In this document: piece after piece, positions 1 to 5,083 of the stretch
Numbering within the stretch: the first letter of the stretch is position 1
Layout of the letters: each line of letters starts with the position of its first letter
Assembly (NCBI GenBank): GCA_023265355.1
Contig: JAHFTZ010000214.1
Coordinates: forward strand, 1-5,083
DNA length: 5,083 bases
Direction: 5' to 3'
Source: Terriglobus sp.
Lineage (GTDB): Bacteria; Acidobacteriota; Terriglobia; Terriglobales; Acidobacteriaceae
The notes under the pieces: generated by a model
Told to the model about the DNA's origin: nothing
Databases searched by the model: none
Seen by the model: the letters and a program-made list of their open reading frames with translations, nothing else
Program-made: the position numbers and the translations under genes

Positions 1-228
1 GTCGGAGAGTTGGGCAAAGTCGACGTCGTCGATCAACACGGAGCCTGAGGTGGCGTTGGTGAGACCGCCGAGCAGATAGAAGAGAGTAGATTTGCCCGAT
101 CCGGAGGGACCCACAATGGCGACGAACTCGCCTCGGTCGATGGAGAAAGAGACGTCGCGAAGGGCAGCTGTTTCGATCTTGCCGGAGCGATAGGTTTTGC
201 CGAGGTGGGACGCGTTGATGATAGGCAT
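1..228 (-). CDS. ABC transporter ATP-binding protein, LolD/MacB-type (N-terminal part, cut by window edge)
   Basis: Read on the minus strand from the ATG at 228..226, the first 76 residues begin MPIINASHLGKTYRSG and contain the Walker A motif GPSGSGKST at residues 40-48. The segment ALRDVSFSIDRGEFVAIVG before it, and the LLGGLTNATSGSVLIDD pattern after it, match the ATPase of the LolD/MacB/FtsE class. Those proteins power lipoprotein release or tripartite efflux from the inner membrane. The GG after Walker A (LLGGL) and the loop leading to a D-x-x-x-L segment are typical of that class (established knowledge). The Q-loop, signature motif and Walker B lie beyond the left edge, so substrate and partner permease cannot be judged. 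A GGAAG ribosome binding site (240..236) sits 7 nt before the ATG and supports this start. The gene follows the 118-aa unknown gene by 24 bp and is probably co-transcribed with it. Confidence 0.9.
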   Translation of the reverse strand, partial: MPIINASHLGKTYRSGKIETAALRDVSFSIDRGEFVAIVGPSGSGKSTLFYLLGGLTNATSGSVLIDDVDFAQLSD

Positions 229-252
229 GAGGTCGCTTCCAGTGTATCGCGG

Positions 253-609
253 TCAGGACGGGACCTCTGGGCGGCGGCGGATGCCTGCGTTGCCGAGGAA
301 CGAGATATGCAGGCAGAGCGGGATCACCTGGCGCTGGTCTTCCGGTGAGGTGAGATGGAGGCGGCAGGTGCAGCGTTCGGCAAGAGCGAGGTGGCTCCAG
401 CGCGTGAGCTCCAGCCCCGCGGAGAGCATGGCGGCATAGAAGTCCAGCATGTCGCGACTCTGCACTTCGACCCGAAGCACAATGCGGCGCAGGGAGAGTG
501 CCTTTTTCCCGAGGACCCAGCCACCGGAGCGCCCAATGGCGGAGTTCAGGGAGTCAAGCTGGGCCGAGGGCTCTCGATAGGAGAAGCCTTGCAGGTCGAT
601 GGGGCTCAT
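253..609 (-). CDS. conserved-looking hypothetical protein, 118 aa
   Basis: I do not recognise this protein as a named family. Reading from the ATG at 609..607, its codons end overwhelmingly in G or C, as in the neighbouring genes. The in-frame extension further upstream (to 852) loses that bias and lies antisense to acpS, so I trimmed the start to 609. The protein begins MSPIDLQGFSYREPS. It has a likely beta strand at residues 42-50 (RIVLRVEVQ), an amphipathic helix DMLDFYAAMLSAGLELT (53-69) and a CxC pair (C80, C82) in ERCTCRLHL. No signal peptide or membrane segment is evident. There is no good Shine-Dalgarno before 609, so translation may be leaderless or initiate weakly. It lies 24 bp before the ABC ATPase on the same strand, suggesting an operon, and diverges from acpS. 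A small regulatory or ligand-binding domain is possible but unproven. Confidence 0.65.
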   Translation of the reverse strand: MSPIDLQGFSYREPSAQLDSLNSAIGRSGGWVLGKKALSLRRIVLRVEVQSRDMLDFYAAMLSAGLELTRWSHLALAERCTCRLHLTSPEDQRQVIPLCLHISFLGNAGIRRRPEVPS

Positions 610-744
610 CGGAAGTTGAGCAGAAATGCCTGGGTCTGCGAATTGTCCTCGTTGATTCACAAAGGAGATATCGGCGGCCAGGCGGGCAGCTAGAGGGTGT
701 GTCGAATTTGCACGGTGCCGACAAGGTCGTGATAGGTTCGGCAT

Positions 745-749
745 GGGAG
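745..749 (+). promoter_or_regulatory. ribosome binding site that decides the acpS start
   Basis: GGGAG lies 8 nt before the ATG at 758. The earlier in-frame ATG at 743 has no comparable site in front of it. This points to initiation at 758, which also gives the usual AcpS N-terminus. Confidence 0.6.
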
Positions 750-757
750 TGGAGCGG

Positions 758-1138
758 ATGATTGTGGGAACTGGAACCGATCTGGTGGAGATTGCACGTG
801 TAGCCCGATCGCTGGAGCGCTTTGGTGCGCGTTTCGAGGAGAGGGTGTTCACGGCGGCTGAGATTGCCTACTGCCAGAGAAAGGTCAAGACGGCGGCGGA
901 GAGCTTTGCCGCTCGATTTGCGGCTAAGGAAGCCGGCGCAAAAGCCCTGGGAACCGGGATTAGTCGCGGTGTAAGCTGGCAGGAGATTGAAGTGATTCGA
1001 CGACCCGGGGAGCGCCCGGAGCTGTTTTTTCACGGCCGCGCCGCCGAGTGGGCTGCCCGGCTGGGTGCAAGAAGGGCACATCTGAGCCTGACCCACGGGC
1101 GGGACAACGCCATAGCCGTGGTAATTCTGGAGAGCTGA
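758..1138 (+). CDS. acpS: holo-[acyl-carrier-protein] synthase
   Basis: AcpS transfers the 4'-phosphopantetheine arm of coenzyme A to a serine of apo-acyl carrier protein, activating it for fatty acid synthesis. It is a cytosolic, Mg-dependent enzyme, usually a trimer of about 120-130 residues. This protein is 126 aa, the expected length. Visible hallmarks are MIVGTGTDLVEIAR at the N-terminus, with the metal-binding Asp at position 8; the FAARFAAKEAGAKALGTG block at 50-67, with E58 and K62; and the C-terminal LSLTHGRDNAIAVV strand (109-122). The family usually has SLSHD/E there, so THGRD is a mild variant. A start at 743 would add five residues (MGVER), but the ribosome binding site and family alignment favour 758. 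The gene stands divergent to the 609..253 gene. The next plus-strand gene starts 136 bp later, so co-transcription with it is possible but not certain. Confidence 0.95.
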   Translation: MIVGTGTDLVEIARVARSLERFGARFEERVFTAAEIAYCQRKVKTAAESFAARFAAKEAGAKALGTGISRGVSWQEIEVIRRPGERPELFFHGRAAEWAARLGARRAHLSLTHGRDNAIAVVILES

Positions 1139-1166
1139 TGCCTCGCAACTCCCCGGAGATGAAACC

Positions 1167-1186
1167 GATGCCGAAGCTTTGGCATC
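1167..1186. repeat. 20-bp near-perfect inverted repeat between acpS and the MCE gene
   Basis: GATGCCGAAGCTTTGGCATC pairs with its own reverse complement at all but one position pair. As RNA it would form a 7-bp stem (one G-U pair) with a 6-nt loop, but no T-run follows. It could be a weak or factor-assisted terminator for acpS, or a dimeric-regulator operator in front of the MCE gene. The sequence does not decide between these. Confidence 0.45.
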
Positions 1187-1258
1187 CGATAACGTAGAGA
1201 TTTCAAAGACATCTGCTACGAATTGAATGGTATTGGCGAGAAGATGCGCCGGTACGTC

Positions 1259-1263
1259 AGGAG
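1259..1263 (+). promoter_or_regulatory. ribosome binding site supporting the MCE gene start at 1275
   Basis: AGGAG lies 11 nt before the ATG at 1275, with a further GGAA at 1265-1268, six nt before it. The upstream in-frame ATG at 1227 has no such site, and its extra 16 residues (ending GVERR) do not resemble an MCE protein N-terminus. Confidence 0.5.
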
Positions 1264-1274
1264 TGGAACGACGC

Positions 1275-2360
1275 ATGCCCAGCCAAAGTGATGTGAAGTG
1301 GTCGCAGTTGAAGGTGGGCGTAATCGTCGCCGTATCGCTGGTTCTTTTGACCACGCTCCTGTTTTTGATGACGAGCGCCTCGGGAACTGGATTTTTCTCC
1401 AAAAAGATTCAGGTGAAGACTTATTTCGAGAACTCTGCCGGTCTAAAGCCTGGAGCCGCTGTGAATCTGCAGGGAGTCACGGTCGGCAACGTTGACAAGG
1501 TAAAGGTCGTCCCGGATCCGGCGCGCAAGCTGACGCCGGTTGAAGTGACCATGAAGCTCGACACCAAATATCTGTCGATGATGAAGAAGGACTCCAAGGC
1601 AGCCTTGAGCACGGTGGGCGTTCTGGGCGACACGGTGGTCGATATCAATTCGCAGTTCGCGACTGGACCGACGCTGGCCGACGGCGACGAGTTGAAGACG
1701 CTGGAGAGCCCCAATCTGCAGGACGTGGTGAAGGCGAGCCAGGGAACCATCGAGAGCCTGAACGTGATTCTGGCCAAGATGGACCGGATCGTTGAGGCGA
1801 TTTCGCAGGGTAAGGGCGCCGTGGGACAGCTGATCTATGACGATTCCCTGTACACACGGGCGAATGCGACGGTGGGCGAGTTGCAGAAGCTGAGCGAGAA
1901 GCTGAACTCCGGCAAAGGTTCTATCGGAAAGCTGCTCAACGATGACGAGATGTATAACCATCTGAATGCGACGACGGCCAAACTGGACCATATCGCGACA
2001 GAACTGGATGCGGGCAAGGGTTCGGCGGGTAAGTTGTTGAAAGATGACGCACTTTACAACAACCTGAACGAGACCCTGAAGCATGCCAACTCCGTGATGG
2101 CGGACGTCGATGCGGGCAAGGGCGGGATAGGTCTGCTGGTCAAGGATCCAGCGTTCGCGCAGAAGTTGAACGACACGATTACGCGTCTGGACAGCGTAAT
2201 GACGGGCATCGACAAGGGTGAGGGAACGGCGGGCCTGCTGGTCAAGGATCCTGCGCTTTATCACAACCTGGACAAGCTGGCGGTGGACTCACAGAGTCTG
2301 GTCAACACCATCCGGAGCGATCCGAAGAAATACCTTACGATCCATTTCAAGATTTTCTAA
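1275..2360 (+). CDS. MlaD-like MCE-domain lipid-transport protein with five 34-residue C-terminal repeats
   Basis: MCE proteins are periplasmic, membrane-anchored parts of transporters that move phospholipids or other lipids between inner and outer membrane. With the start at 1275 the protein is 361 aa. It has a short cytoplasmic N-terminus, one hydrophobic segment at about residues 13-32 (VGVIVAVSLVLLTTLLFLM), and an MCE domain at about 44-125. The domain carries VKTYFENSAGLKPGAAVNLQG, GVTVGNVDKVKVV and LSTVGVLGDTVVDI. A helical stalk (about 148-175) follows, then five tandem repeats headed GKGAVG, GKGSIG, GKGSAG, GKGGIG and GEGTAG at residues 179, 213, 247, 281 and 315. The protein ends SDPKKYLTIHFKIF, an ending familiar from MCE proteins of this type. 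No MlaE permease or MlaF ATPase is adjacent, so the assigned lipid and partners are unknown. An intrinsic terminator follows directly. An alternative start at 1227 adds 16 residues. Confidence 0.92.
   Translation: MPSQSDVKWSQLKVGVIVAVSLVLLTTLLFLMTSASGTGFFSKKIQVKTYFENSAGLKPGAAVNLQGVTVGNVDKVKVVPDPARKLTPVEVTMKLDTKYLSMMKKDSKAALSTVGVLGDTVVDINSQFATGPTLADGDELKTLESPNLQDVVKASQGTIESLNVILAKMDRIVEAISQGKGAVGQLIYDDSLYTRANATVGELQKLSEKLNSGKGSIGKLLNDDEMYNHLNATTAKLDHIATELDAGKGSAGKLLKDDALYNNLNETLKHANSVMADVDAGKGGIGLLVKDPAFAQKLNDTITRLDSVMTGIDKGEGTAGLLVKDPALYHNLDKLAVDSQSLVNTIRSDPKKYLTIHFKIF
1809..2318 (+). repeat. five tandem 102-bp (34-codon) repeats inside the MCE gene
   Basis: Units begin at 1809, 1911, 2013, 2115 and 2217, each exactly 102 bp. 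The protein consensus is G-K-G-x-x-G-x-L-(L/I)-x-(D)-D/P-x-L-Y followed by N-L-N-x-T and a helix. Most units have diverged at the DNA level, but units 4 and 5 share a 17-bp identical stretch, CTGCTGGTCAAGGATCC, at 2133-2149 and 2235-2251, exactly one period apart. Confidence 0.9.
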
Positions 2361-2373
2361 AGATCTTTAGCTC

Positions 2374-2403
2374 AAAAACGGCGTCCTTCGGGACGCCGTT
2401 TTT
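2374..2403 (+). terminator. intrinsic (rho-independent) terminator after the MCE gene, potentially bidirectional
   Basis: A perfect 13-bp stem (2374-2386 with 2391-2403) is closed by a TTCG tetraloop (2387-2390). It has a GC-rich core (CGGCGTCC) and ends in a run of five T. The stem begins with five A, so read on the minus strand the hairpin also ends in five T and could stop transcription arriving from the right. It starts 13 bp after the MCE stop codon. Confidence 0.95.
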
Positions 2404-2539
2404 CCGTTTTGTGTCTTATTTCGGGCGATCTTCTGGGGGATTGCGTTTTTTTCTAAAATTCGGAAGATTTTCTTTGCAAATAGTCGAGAGAAAGGAATAG
2501 CCTCCATTTCGTTGAGTTTTCGACCTGTGTTACTGAAGG
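2404..2539. other. AT-richer intergenic spacer with a possible weak promoter
   Basis: This 136-bp spacer is visibly richer in A and T than its surroundings and carries no gene I can support. A TAAAAT hexamer at 2454-2459 is a plausible -10 element for the small gene that follows. The matching -35 position (2431-2436, TTCTGG) is poor. GAAGG at 2535-2539 is a possible ribosome binding site, discussed under the next gene. Confidence 0.35.
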
Positions 2540-2803
2540 ATGACTGCTTTGAAAATCTCGTCTGTGGTGATCGGTTATTTGGTTCTTTCGTTGGTGCTCC
2601 CCGCGCTGGCGTTAGGAGTGGCTATGGTGTTGCGTTCTTTTCGTGAGAAAGAACGCGGCATTCGGAGCTGTCGTTGGTGCGGAACTGGTGTGCGCTCTGC
2701 GAGCATGATGGTTTTTTGCAGCGAACTTTGCGAGACAAGCTTCCTCGAAGCACGCGCGGAAGCTCTGGATCCCCACGTCGGTACTCTCTCTAGAGCGAGC
2801 TAA
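2540..2803 (+). CDS. small membrane protein with a four-cysteine putative zinc site
   Basis: I do not recognise a named family. The 87-aa protein has one hydrophobic N-terminal segment (about residues 8-31, [22 protein letters not shown]), then basic and charged residues. Next comes a cysteine cluster, C44-x2-C47 and C60-x3-C64 (CRWCG ... FCSELC), which looks like a small zinc ribbon or treble-clef knuckle. The positive charges after the hydrophobic segment suggest the cysteine domain is cytosolic. The start is uncertain: GAAGG at 2535-2539 touches the ATG at 2540 with no spacing, whereas the in-frame TTG at 2549 has a 9-nt spacing and may be the true start. Codon use is less GC-biased than in the neighbours. 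The last 14 bp overlap the end of the convergent macro-domain gene. Confidence 0.65.
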   Translation: MTALKISSVVIGYLVLSLVLPALALGVAMVLRSFREKERGIRSCRWCGTGVRSASMMVFCSELCETSFLEARAEALDPHVGTLSRAS

Positions 2804-3302
2804 GCAGGGTTCGATAGATCGCTTCGGCCTGTGTGCTAAAGCAACAGAAGGTCACGCTTTCGAGGGCAGCCGCAGGGGTAGCCGCAAGTATTTCGCGGAC
2901 GCTGCGTACGGCGATCGTCGCTGCTCGCTCCAAAGGAAAATGGTAGACGCCAGTTGAGATCGCGGGAAACGCGATGGACGCGCAATCATGTTCGAACGCC
3001 AGTCCGAGCGAATGGCGATAGCAGCTGGCGAGAAGTGCATCTTCGTTCTGCGTTCCGCCCTTCCAGACAGGCCCAACGGCGTGAAAGACAAACTTTGCGG
3101 GGAGCCGGAAGCCTGGAGTAGCTTTTACCAGGCCGGTGGGACAGCCGTGCAGTTTGCGGCAGGCTTCGAGCAGTTCCGGACCGGCCGCGCGATGGATGGC
3201 TCCGTCAACACCGCCCCCGCCGAGGAGAGAGCTGTTGGCGGCATTCACGATGGCATCCACTTCCAGGGTCGTGATGTCAGCGAGGATGGCTTTGAGGCGC
3301 AT
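2790..3302 (-). CDS. macro-domain protein, YmdB-type O-acetyl-ADP-ribose deacetylase / ADP-ribose hydrolase
   Basis: Macro domains bind ADP-ribose. The YmdB-type members hydrolyse O-acetyl-ADP-ribose or remove ADP-ribose from proteins and nucleic acids in the cytosol. E. coli YmdB also modulates RNase III (established for E. coli only). From the ATG at 3302 the protein is 170 aa, a complete stand-alone macro domain. Visible motifs are ADIT (8-11), [27 protein letters not shown] (15-41, with N20, N23 and D33 at expected ligand and catalytic positions), [10 protein letters not shown] (74-83) and [12 protein letters not shown] (112-123), the phosphate-binding loop. A GTG at 3374 would add 24 residues that do not fit the family, so 3302 is preferred although no clear ribosome binding site precedes it. 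It ends with TAG at 2792..2790, overlapping the convergent 2540-2803 gene by 14 bp, and diverges from scpB. Confidence 0.93.
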   Translation of the reverse strand: MRLKAILADITTLEVDAIVNAANSSLLGGGGVDGAIHRAAGPELLEACRKLHGCPTGLVKATPGFRLPAKFVFHAVGPVWKGGTQNEDALLASCYRHSLGLAFEHDCASIAFPAISTGVYHFPLERAATIAVRSVREILAATPAAALESVTFCCFSTQAEAIYRTLLSSL

Positions 3303-3311
3303 AGGTGGTTG

Positions 3312-3327
3312 GATGCACCGATGCACC
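3312..3327. repeat. tandem 8-bp direct repeat upstream of the macro-domain gene
   Basis: GATGCACC occurs twice in a row, perfectly, at 3312-3319 and 3320-3327, beginning 9 bp upstream of the macro gene ATG in the divergent spacer shared with scpB. It could be part of a regulator site, or chance. Confidence 0.4.
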
Positions 3328-3410
3328 TTTCGTTTGGAGAATCTGGCCAAAAGTGGCGAAGCTCCACGATACACTTGGAAAATATCCCACGAACTGAGTG
3401 AATCGAGAGC

Positions 3411-4496
3411 ATGAGCCTTAAGTCGAAGATCGAAGCTGTGATTTACGCGTCAGAGGAGCCGGTGACGCTGGCGCAGTTAGCAGGACTTCTGGGGGAAGAG
3501 GCCCAGGCGGAGATGGATGCCGAGCGCGCGCGGCAGAGCAACCTCCCCCTCGACGACGGGCAGGTGGGGGGCTCCGAAGAAGAGGTGGAAGCCGAGGTCG
3601 AAGAGGACGCCGGTGTGGGCGATCAGCATGCCGCCCCCACCGAGGAGCACGCTGGAGAGGAAGAAGCCTCTGAGGCGGAAGAGCCGGTGTCTCTTCCAGA
3701 GGCTGCCGTAGGCCAGGATGATGACGAAGCCGTCAAGAGTTTGAGTGTTGAGGCAGAGAAGAAGCGCCAGCGGGAGACGGAGCGCGCAGTCCGCGAGTAT
3801 CTCCGTGCCGAGGCCGAGAAGCTCATCCGCGAGTATGCGGATTCGGAGCGCGGCATCGAAGTGCGCGAGGTTGCTGGGGGATACCGGATGGGGACCAAGC
3901 CCGAGTATCACGACGCCGTGCGCGGATTTGTGAAGAGCCTGAAGCCGCCGTTGAAACTGACGTTGCAGGCGTTGGAGACTTTGGCGGTGGTGGCTTACAA
4001 GCAGCCGGTTACGGCGGCGGAGATTTCCGAGATTCGCGGCGTGGATTCGGGCGGCGTCCTGGGCGGTCTGATGTCGCGCAAGCTGATCGCGACGGCCGGG
4101 CGCAAGCAGGTGGTTGGCCGTCCCATGCTGTACAAGACGACGAAGGATTTTCTGCTGCGTTTTGGTCTGAAGGATATCGGCGAGCTGCCGTCCATGGAAG
4201 AGTTTGAGCGCATGGCCAGCGAGCTGGAAGAGCAGGAAGATCTGCCGATGGAGCAGGGCGAAGTGGACGCGTTGGTGGAGCACGCCAACGCGCGCGGAGA
4301 CGCGGAGCATATCGCCGGAGAGACAGCCGTAGAGGCGCAACCGGATGGTGCAGGCGAGTCCGTCGACGATCCAGAGGGTTTGGAGGAAAAGGTTTTGCCG
4401 ATGGCAGATCCTATCGACCCGACGGGCGAGAAGATGCCCGAGGGCGGGGATTCGAGCGAGCCTTTGAATGAGTTTTTGAAAGAAGCGGAAGAGTAG
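3411..4496 (+). CDS. scpB: segregation and condensation protein B, with acidic insertion and tail
   Basis: ScpB dimers bind the kleisin ScpA and, with SMC, form the bacterial condensin that compacts and segregates chromosomes. The protein is 361 aa, against roughly 170-200 for typical family members. The first winged-helix half starts [28 protein letters not shown] (1-28). It is interrupted by an acidic, low-complexity stretch (about 32-118, with runs such as [11 protein letters not shown] and [14 protein letters not shown]) and resumes at about 124-166 ([35 protein letters not shown]). The second winged helix follows (about 171-250): [32 protein letters not shown], then [24 protein letters not shown]. 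An acidic tail of about 100 residues ends the protein (262-361). The ribosome binding site (GAGAG, 3405-3409) is weak and very close to the ATG. rluB follows by 36 bp. scpA, the usual upstream neighbour, is absent here. Confidence 0.95.
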   Translation: MSLKSKIEAVIYASEEPVTLAQLAGLLGEEAQAEMDAERARQSNLPLDDGQVGGSEEEVEAEVEEDAGVGDQHAAPTEEHAGEEEASEAEEPVSLPEAAVGQDDDEAVKSLSVEAEKKRQRETERAVREYLRAEAEKLIREYADSERGIEVREVAGGYRMGTKPEYHDAVRGFVKSLKPPLKLTLQALETLAVVAYKQPVTAAEISEIRGVDSGGVLGGLMSRKLIATAGRKQVVGRPMLYKTTKDFLLRFGLKDIGELPSMEEFERMASELEEQEDLPMEQGEVDALVEHANARGDAEHIAGETAVEAQPDGAGESVDDPEGLEEKVLPMADPIDPTGEKMPEGGDSSEPLNEFLKEAEE

Positions 4497-4520
4497 CAGA
4501 TAGACCTTCGGGAGAAGGAC

Positions 4521-4525
4521 AGGAG
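4521..4525 (+). promoter_or_regulatory. strong ribosome binding site for the pseudouridine synthase gene
   Basis: AGGAG is placed 7 nt before the ATG at 4533, in the 36-bp gap after scpB. This fixes the start and suggests independent, efficient translation on a shared transcript. Confidence 0.75.
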
Positions 4526-4532
4526 TAAAGAC

Positions 4533-5083
4533 ATGGCGAAGAAACTTGAAGTAAAGGCTGGCCCAGAGGGTGTCCGGTTACAGAAGATCCTGGCGGATGC
4601 CGGGATCGCATCGCGGCGTAAGTCGGAGGAGGTCATCCTCGAAGGCCGTGTGCAGGTGAACGGCAAAGTTGTGACCGAACTGGGAACGCGGGCTAACCCT
4701 GAAAAGGACCATATCCGCGTCGATGGCAAGCTGCTGCAGGGGCCGGAGGAGCATCGTTACTATCTGGTTAATAAGCCGCGCGGCTATGTGACGACGATGC
4801 ACGATCCGGAGAAGCGTCCGACGATCGTCGATCTGCTGGTCAAGGACGGAAAGATGCCGGATGTCCGGCTGTACCCGGTGGGACGGCTCGATTACAACTC
4901 CGAGGGTCTGTTGCTGATGACGAACGACGGCGAGTTGGCGAATGCGCTCTCCAAGGCATCGAACTCAGTCGAAAAGACTTATCTTGTGAAGGTGGCGGGG
5001 CAGCCGAGTGAGCAGGCTATAGACCAGCTGCGGCGCGGTGTGATGATCGAACGCGGACGTCTGCAGGAGACGCAGAGCGCTCG
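4533..5083 (+). CDS. rluB: 23S rRNA pseudouridine synthase, RluB family (C-terminus beyond window)
   Basis: RluB-family enzymes convert a specific uridine (2605 in E. coli 23S rRNA) to pseudouridine. The 183 visible residues begin MAKKLEVKAGPEGVRLQKIL. An S4 RNA-binding domain follows at about 14-67 (LQKILADAGIASRRKSEEVI, GRVQVNGKVV). The catalytic domain carries YYLVNKPRGYVTT (77-88), the hallmark YPVGRLDYNSEGLLLMTNDGEL (114-135) with catalytic D120, and EKTYLVKVAG (147-156). GRLDYNSEGLLL is the small-subfamily RluB/RluE/RluF form rather than the RluA form. RluB over RluE/RluF rests on the S4 domain and on the scpB neighbourhood, which is the common arrangement. The gene starts 36 bp after scpB with a strong AGGAG site and is very likely in its operon. 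The reading frame is intact to the window edge. Confidence 0.93.
   Translation, partial: MAKKLEVKAGPEGVRLQKILADAGIASRRKSEEVILEGRVQVNGKVVTELGTRANPEKDHIRVDGKLLQGPEEHRYYLVNKPRGYVTTMHDPEKRPTIVDLLVKDGKMPDVRLYPVGRLDYNSEGLLLMTNDGELANALSKASNSVEKTYLVKVAGQPSEQAIDQLRRGVMIERGRLQETQSA

Noticed and set aside
661..668. Strong Shine-Dalgarno-like AAAGGAGA on the plus strand
   Set aside because: No start codon lies at a workable distance and the following frame stops soon after, so it does not mark a gene.
610..852. N-terminal extension of the 118-aa minus-strand gene up to 852
   Set aside because: Codon third positions lose GC bias upstream of 609, and the extension overlaps acpS antisense.
554..1402. 282-residue minus-strand open frame across acpS
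   Set aside because: It is antisense to a well-supported acpS and has no recognisable domain.
1443..2264. 273-residue minus-strand open frame with repeated-looking sequence
   Set aside because: Its periodicity is the antisense shadow of the 34-codon repeats in the MCE gene.
3208..3240. Similarity between CCGCCCCCGCCGAGGAG in the macro gene and a CCGCCCCCACCGAGGAG stretch in scpB (about 3631-3647)
   Set aside because: It is a short GC-rich match on opposite coding strands. It encodes the macro glycine loop in one gene and acidic linker in the other, so it is most likely coincidence.
3334..3375. Possible scpB promoter (TTGGAG at 3334, TACACT at 3370)
   Set aside because: The hexamers are about 30 bp apart, too far for a standard promoter, so no promoter was annotated.
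2988..3401. Plus-strand open frame antisense to the macro-domain gene
   Set aside because: The minus strand encodes all the macro-domain motifs; the plus frame has no recognisable features.
3477..4340. Long minus-strand open frame antisense to scpB, with a hydrophobic stretch that looks like a membrane protein
   Set aside because: It is the mirror of the acidic ScpB stretch: Glu codons GAA/GAG read backward give Phe/Leu, so a hydrophobic antisense frame is expected. The sense frame has clear ScpB motifs.

Overview
The window is an ordinary-looking stretch of chromosome from a GC-rich Gram-negative bacterium. The genes are mostly core housekeeping or envelope genes. The MCE lipid-transport protein implies a double-membrane cell. 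My best guess is Acidobacteriota of the Terriglobia type (Granulicella/Edaphobacter/Terriglobus-like), judged from the general look of the proteins. That is inference and rests on no database search.

Layout, left to right. (1) At 1-609, two minus-strand genes run off the left edge: an unrecognised 118-aa protein (609..253) and, 24 bp after it, the first 76 residues of a LolD/MacB-type ABC transporter ATPase (228..1). (2) Diverging from them, acpS (758-1138) encodes holo-[acyl-carrier-protein] synthase. (3) After a 136-bp gap carrying a near-perfect 20-bp inverted repeat comes an MlaD-like MCE protein (1275-2360). It has one N-terminal membrane anchor, one MCE domain and five tandem repeats of exactly 34 residues. 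It ends at a textbook intrinsic terminator (2374-2403). (4) An AT-richer spacer (2404-2539) leads to a small membrane protein with a CX2C...CX3C putative zinc site (2540-2803). Its end overlaps by 14 bp, tail to tail, the end of a minus-strand macro-domain (YmdB-type ADP-ribose/O-acetyl-ADP-ribose hydrolase) gene (3302..2790). (5) Diverging from the macro gene is a plus-strand pair. scpB (3411-4496) is roughly twice the usual length because of acidic low-complexity insertions. 36 bp later comes an RluB-family 23S rRNA pseudouridine synthase (4533 to the right edge, partial).

How they fit together: scpB-rluB is a familiar bacterial pairing, but the usual upstream partner scpA is replaced here by the divergent macro-domain gene. 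The MCE gene has no MlaE permease or MlaF ATPase beside it, so its transporter partners must be encoded elsewhere. The ABC ATPase at the left edge looks like the lipoprotein/macrolide exporter class, is on the other strand, and is probably unrelated.

I found no CRISPR array, RNA gene, insertion sequence, prophage or obvious defence system. The items most worth a second look are the acidic insertion in ScpB, the exact 34-residue repeat array in the MCE protein, the unrecognised 118-aa gene, and the convergent zinc-site/macro-domain gene pair with no terminator between them.
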